Position numbers and translations under genes: made by a program. A stretch of DNA of 38,585 nt, taken from positions 402,910 through 441,494 of the forward strand of contig BFEA01000545.1 of assembly GCA_003427395.1 (NCBI GenBank), written 5' to 3'. Below are positions 37,965-38,585 of this stretch, piece after piece. The notes under the pieces are model-generated. The model did no database searches, was not told the DNA's origin, and worked only from the letters and a program-made list of their open reading frames with translations. Source of the DNA: Chara braunii (Eukaryota; Streptophyta; Charophyceae; Charales; Characeae). How positions within the stretch are numbered: the first letter of the stretch is position 1; every line of letters begins with the position of its first letter.

Positions 37965-38585
37965 ACACGCAGACAAGAGCGTAAGCACAGAGGACAAGGA
38001 AGTTGCCAGTTTTCGTAATATTAGTTCCTGTTAGTTATTGTTGTCGCTAACTAGGTTTAGGTCGCCAGGAGGCTGAATGAGCAAATGTGTAGGGTCTGAC
38101 AACTGGAAGGCGACCACGTTAAGTAGTCGCAAGGGCAGCAAGTGGAGGGCGCTCAGTAAACAACCCAGCTAGCCCTAAGACCAGTACTGACCAGCATTCG
38201 ATGAACCGTGCGACTCAGTGAATGACCAGTCCAAGTCATGAGAGGGAACCGGTCCTGCCGTCAAGCCACACCGTCCTATTTGGTAAATAATTCCTGAGGA
38301 CATTACTGGCAGTCCTTAAATTGTTGCTTGGCTAAATTGGCTGCGCCTCTAACCTGTAGCAGCACCTGACACCAATTGTTAGTAGTAATTCGAAGTCAAT
38401 GCCTTGTCAACGACTTGGGAGGTAAGTCAACGTTTTGAGTTAGGGTTGGGTAGGTCTAAGTGGTAGAAGGATCTGGGACGGGATCTTACTGATTGACTAT
38501 TGTGTCCATCATGGCTGAATACCCGGTGTACGGGTTCCTTCTCCTCTTGGTCCCATGGTGTCCCTTATTGTTGTTCTTGTTCCTA
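37965..38585. other. No gene seen at right edge
   Basis: No ORF, RNA gene or repeat is recognised here. Confidence 0.35.

Overview
The window looks like repeat-rich intergenic DNA from a large eukaryotic nuclear genome. Retrotransposon remains dominate it, with many microsatellites, poly(A) tracts, one 155-base assembly gap (27356-27510) and one isolated N (3808). I see no bacterial-style operons and no confident host gene. The Ty3/gypsy pol proteins have plant/chromovirus character, with a chromodomain-like C-terminus, and the codon use is mixed. A streptophyte such as a charophyte alga is my best guess, but that is inference and the species is not proven.

Layout. 167-1860 (-): 3' half of a dead LINE (RT fragment, pre-zinc-finger region, two tandem C-terminal zinc-finger modules). 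2147-9574 (-): Ty3/gypsy element A (gag, PR-RT, RNase H-integrase-chromodomain, leader, LTR of family a). 9690-10090 (-): the missing 5' part of a LINE, which suggests that A landed inside a LINE. 10211-15768 (-): Ty3/gypsy element B, heavily broken, with its 3' LTR (family b, 10211-11151). A 1315-base solo LTR sits inside its integrase (11821-13135) and a short poly(A)-tailed insertion inside its RT. 15769-17100: tandem duplication, AT-rich tract, no gene.

17.1-25.4 kb (+): the least explained part. It holds a string of small ORFs, several of which share an unrecognised module (motifs IRIY, FPTP, NW...IV), then a gag-tail-like ORF and a retropepsin without any RT. 25.85-26.3 kb: two direct copies of what looks like a tRNA-derived SINE with matching hairpins. 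26.3-28.4 kb: poly(A), hairpins, triplet repeats, gap, GC-rich minisatellite. 29.1 kb: one unrecognised ORF. 30312-33695 (+): element C, a 5'-truncated relative of B in the opposite orientation, with a family-b LTR. 34484-35497 (+): a family-a LTR with TATA box and a covarying hairpin. 35.5-38.6 kb: minisatellites, a CA repeat and no gene.

Elements A, B and C encode, or once encoded, the usual retrotransposition steps (gag particle, protease, reverse transcription, integration targeted through a chromodomain). Every copy carries inactivating breaks, so the window records nested, decayed insertions rather than a working gene set.
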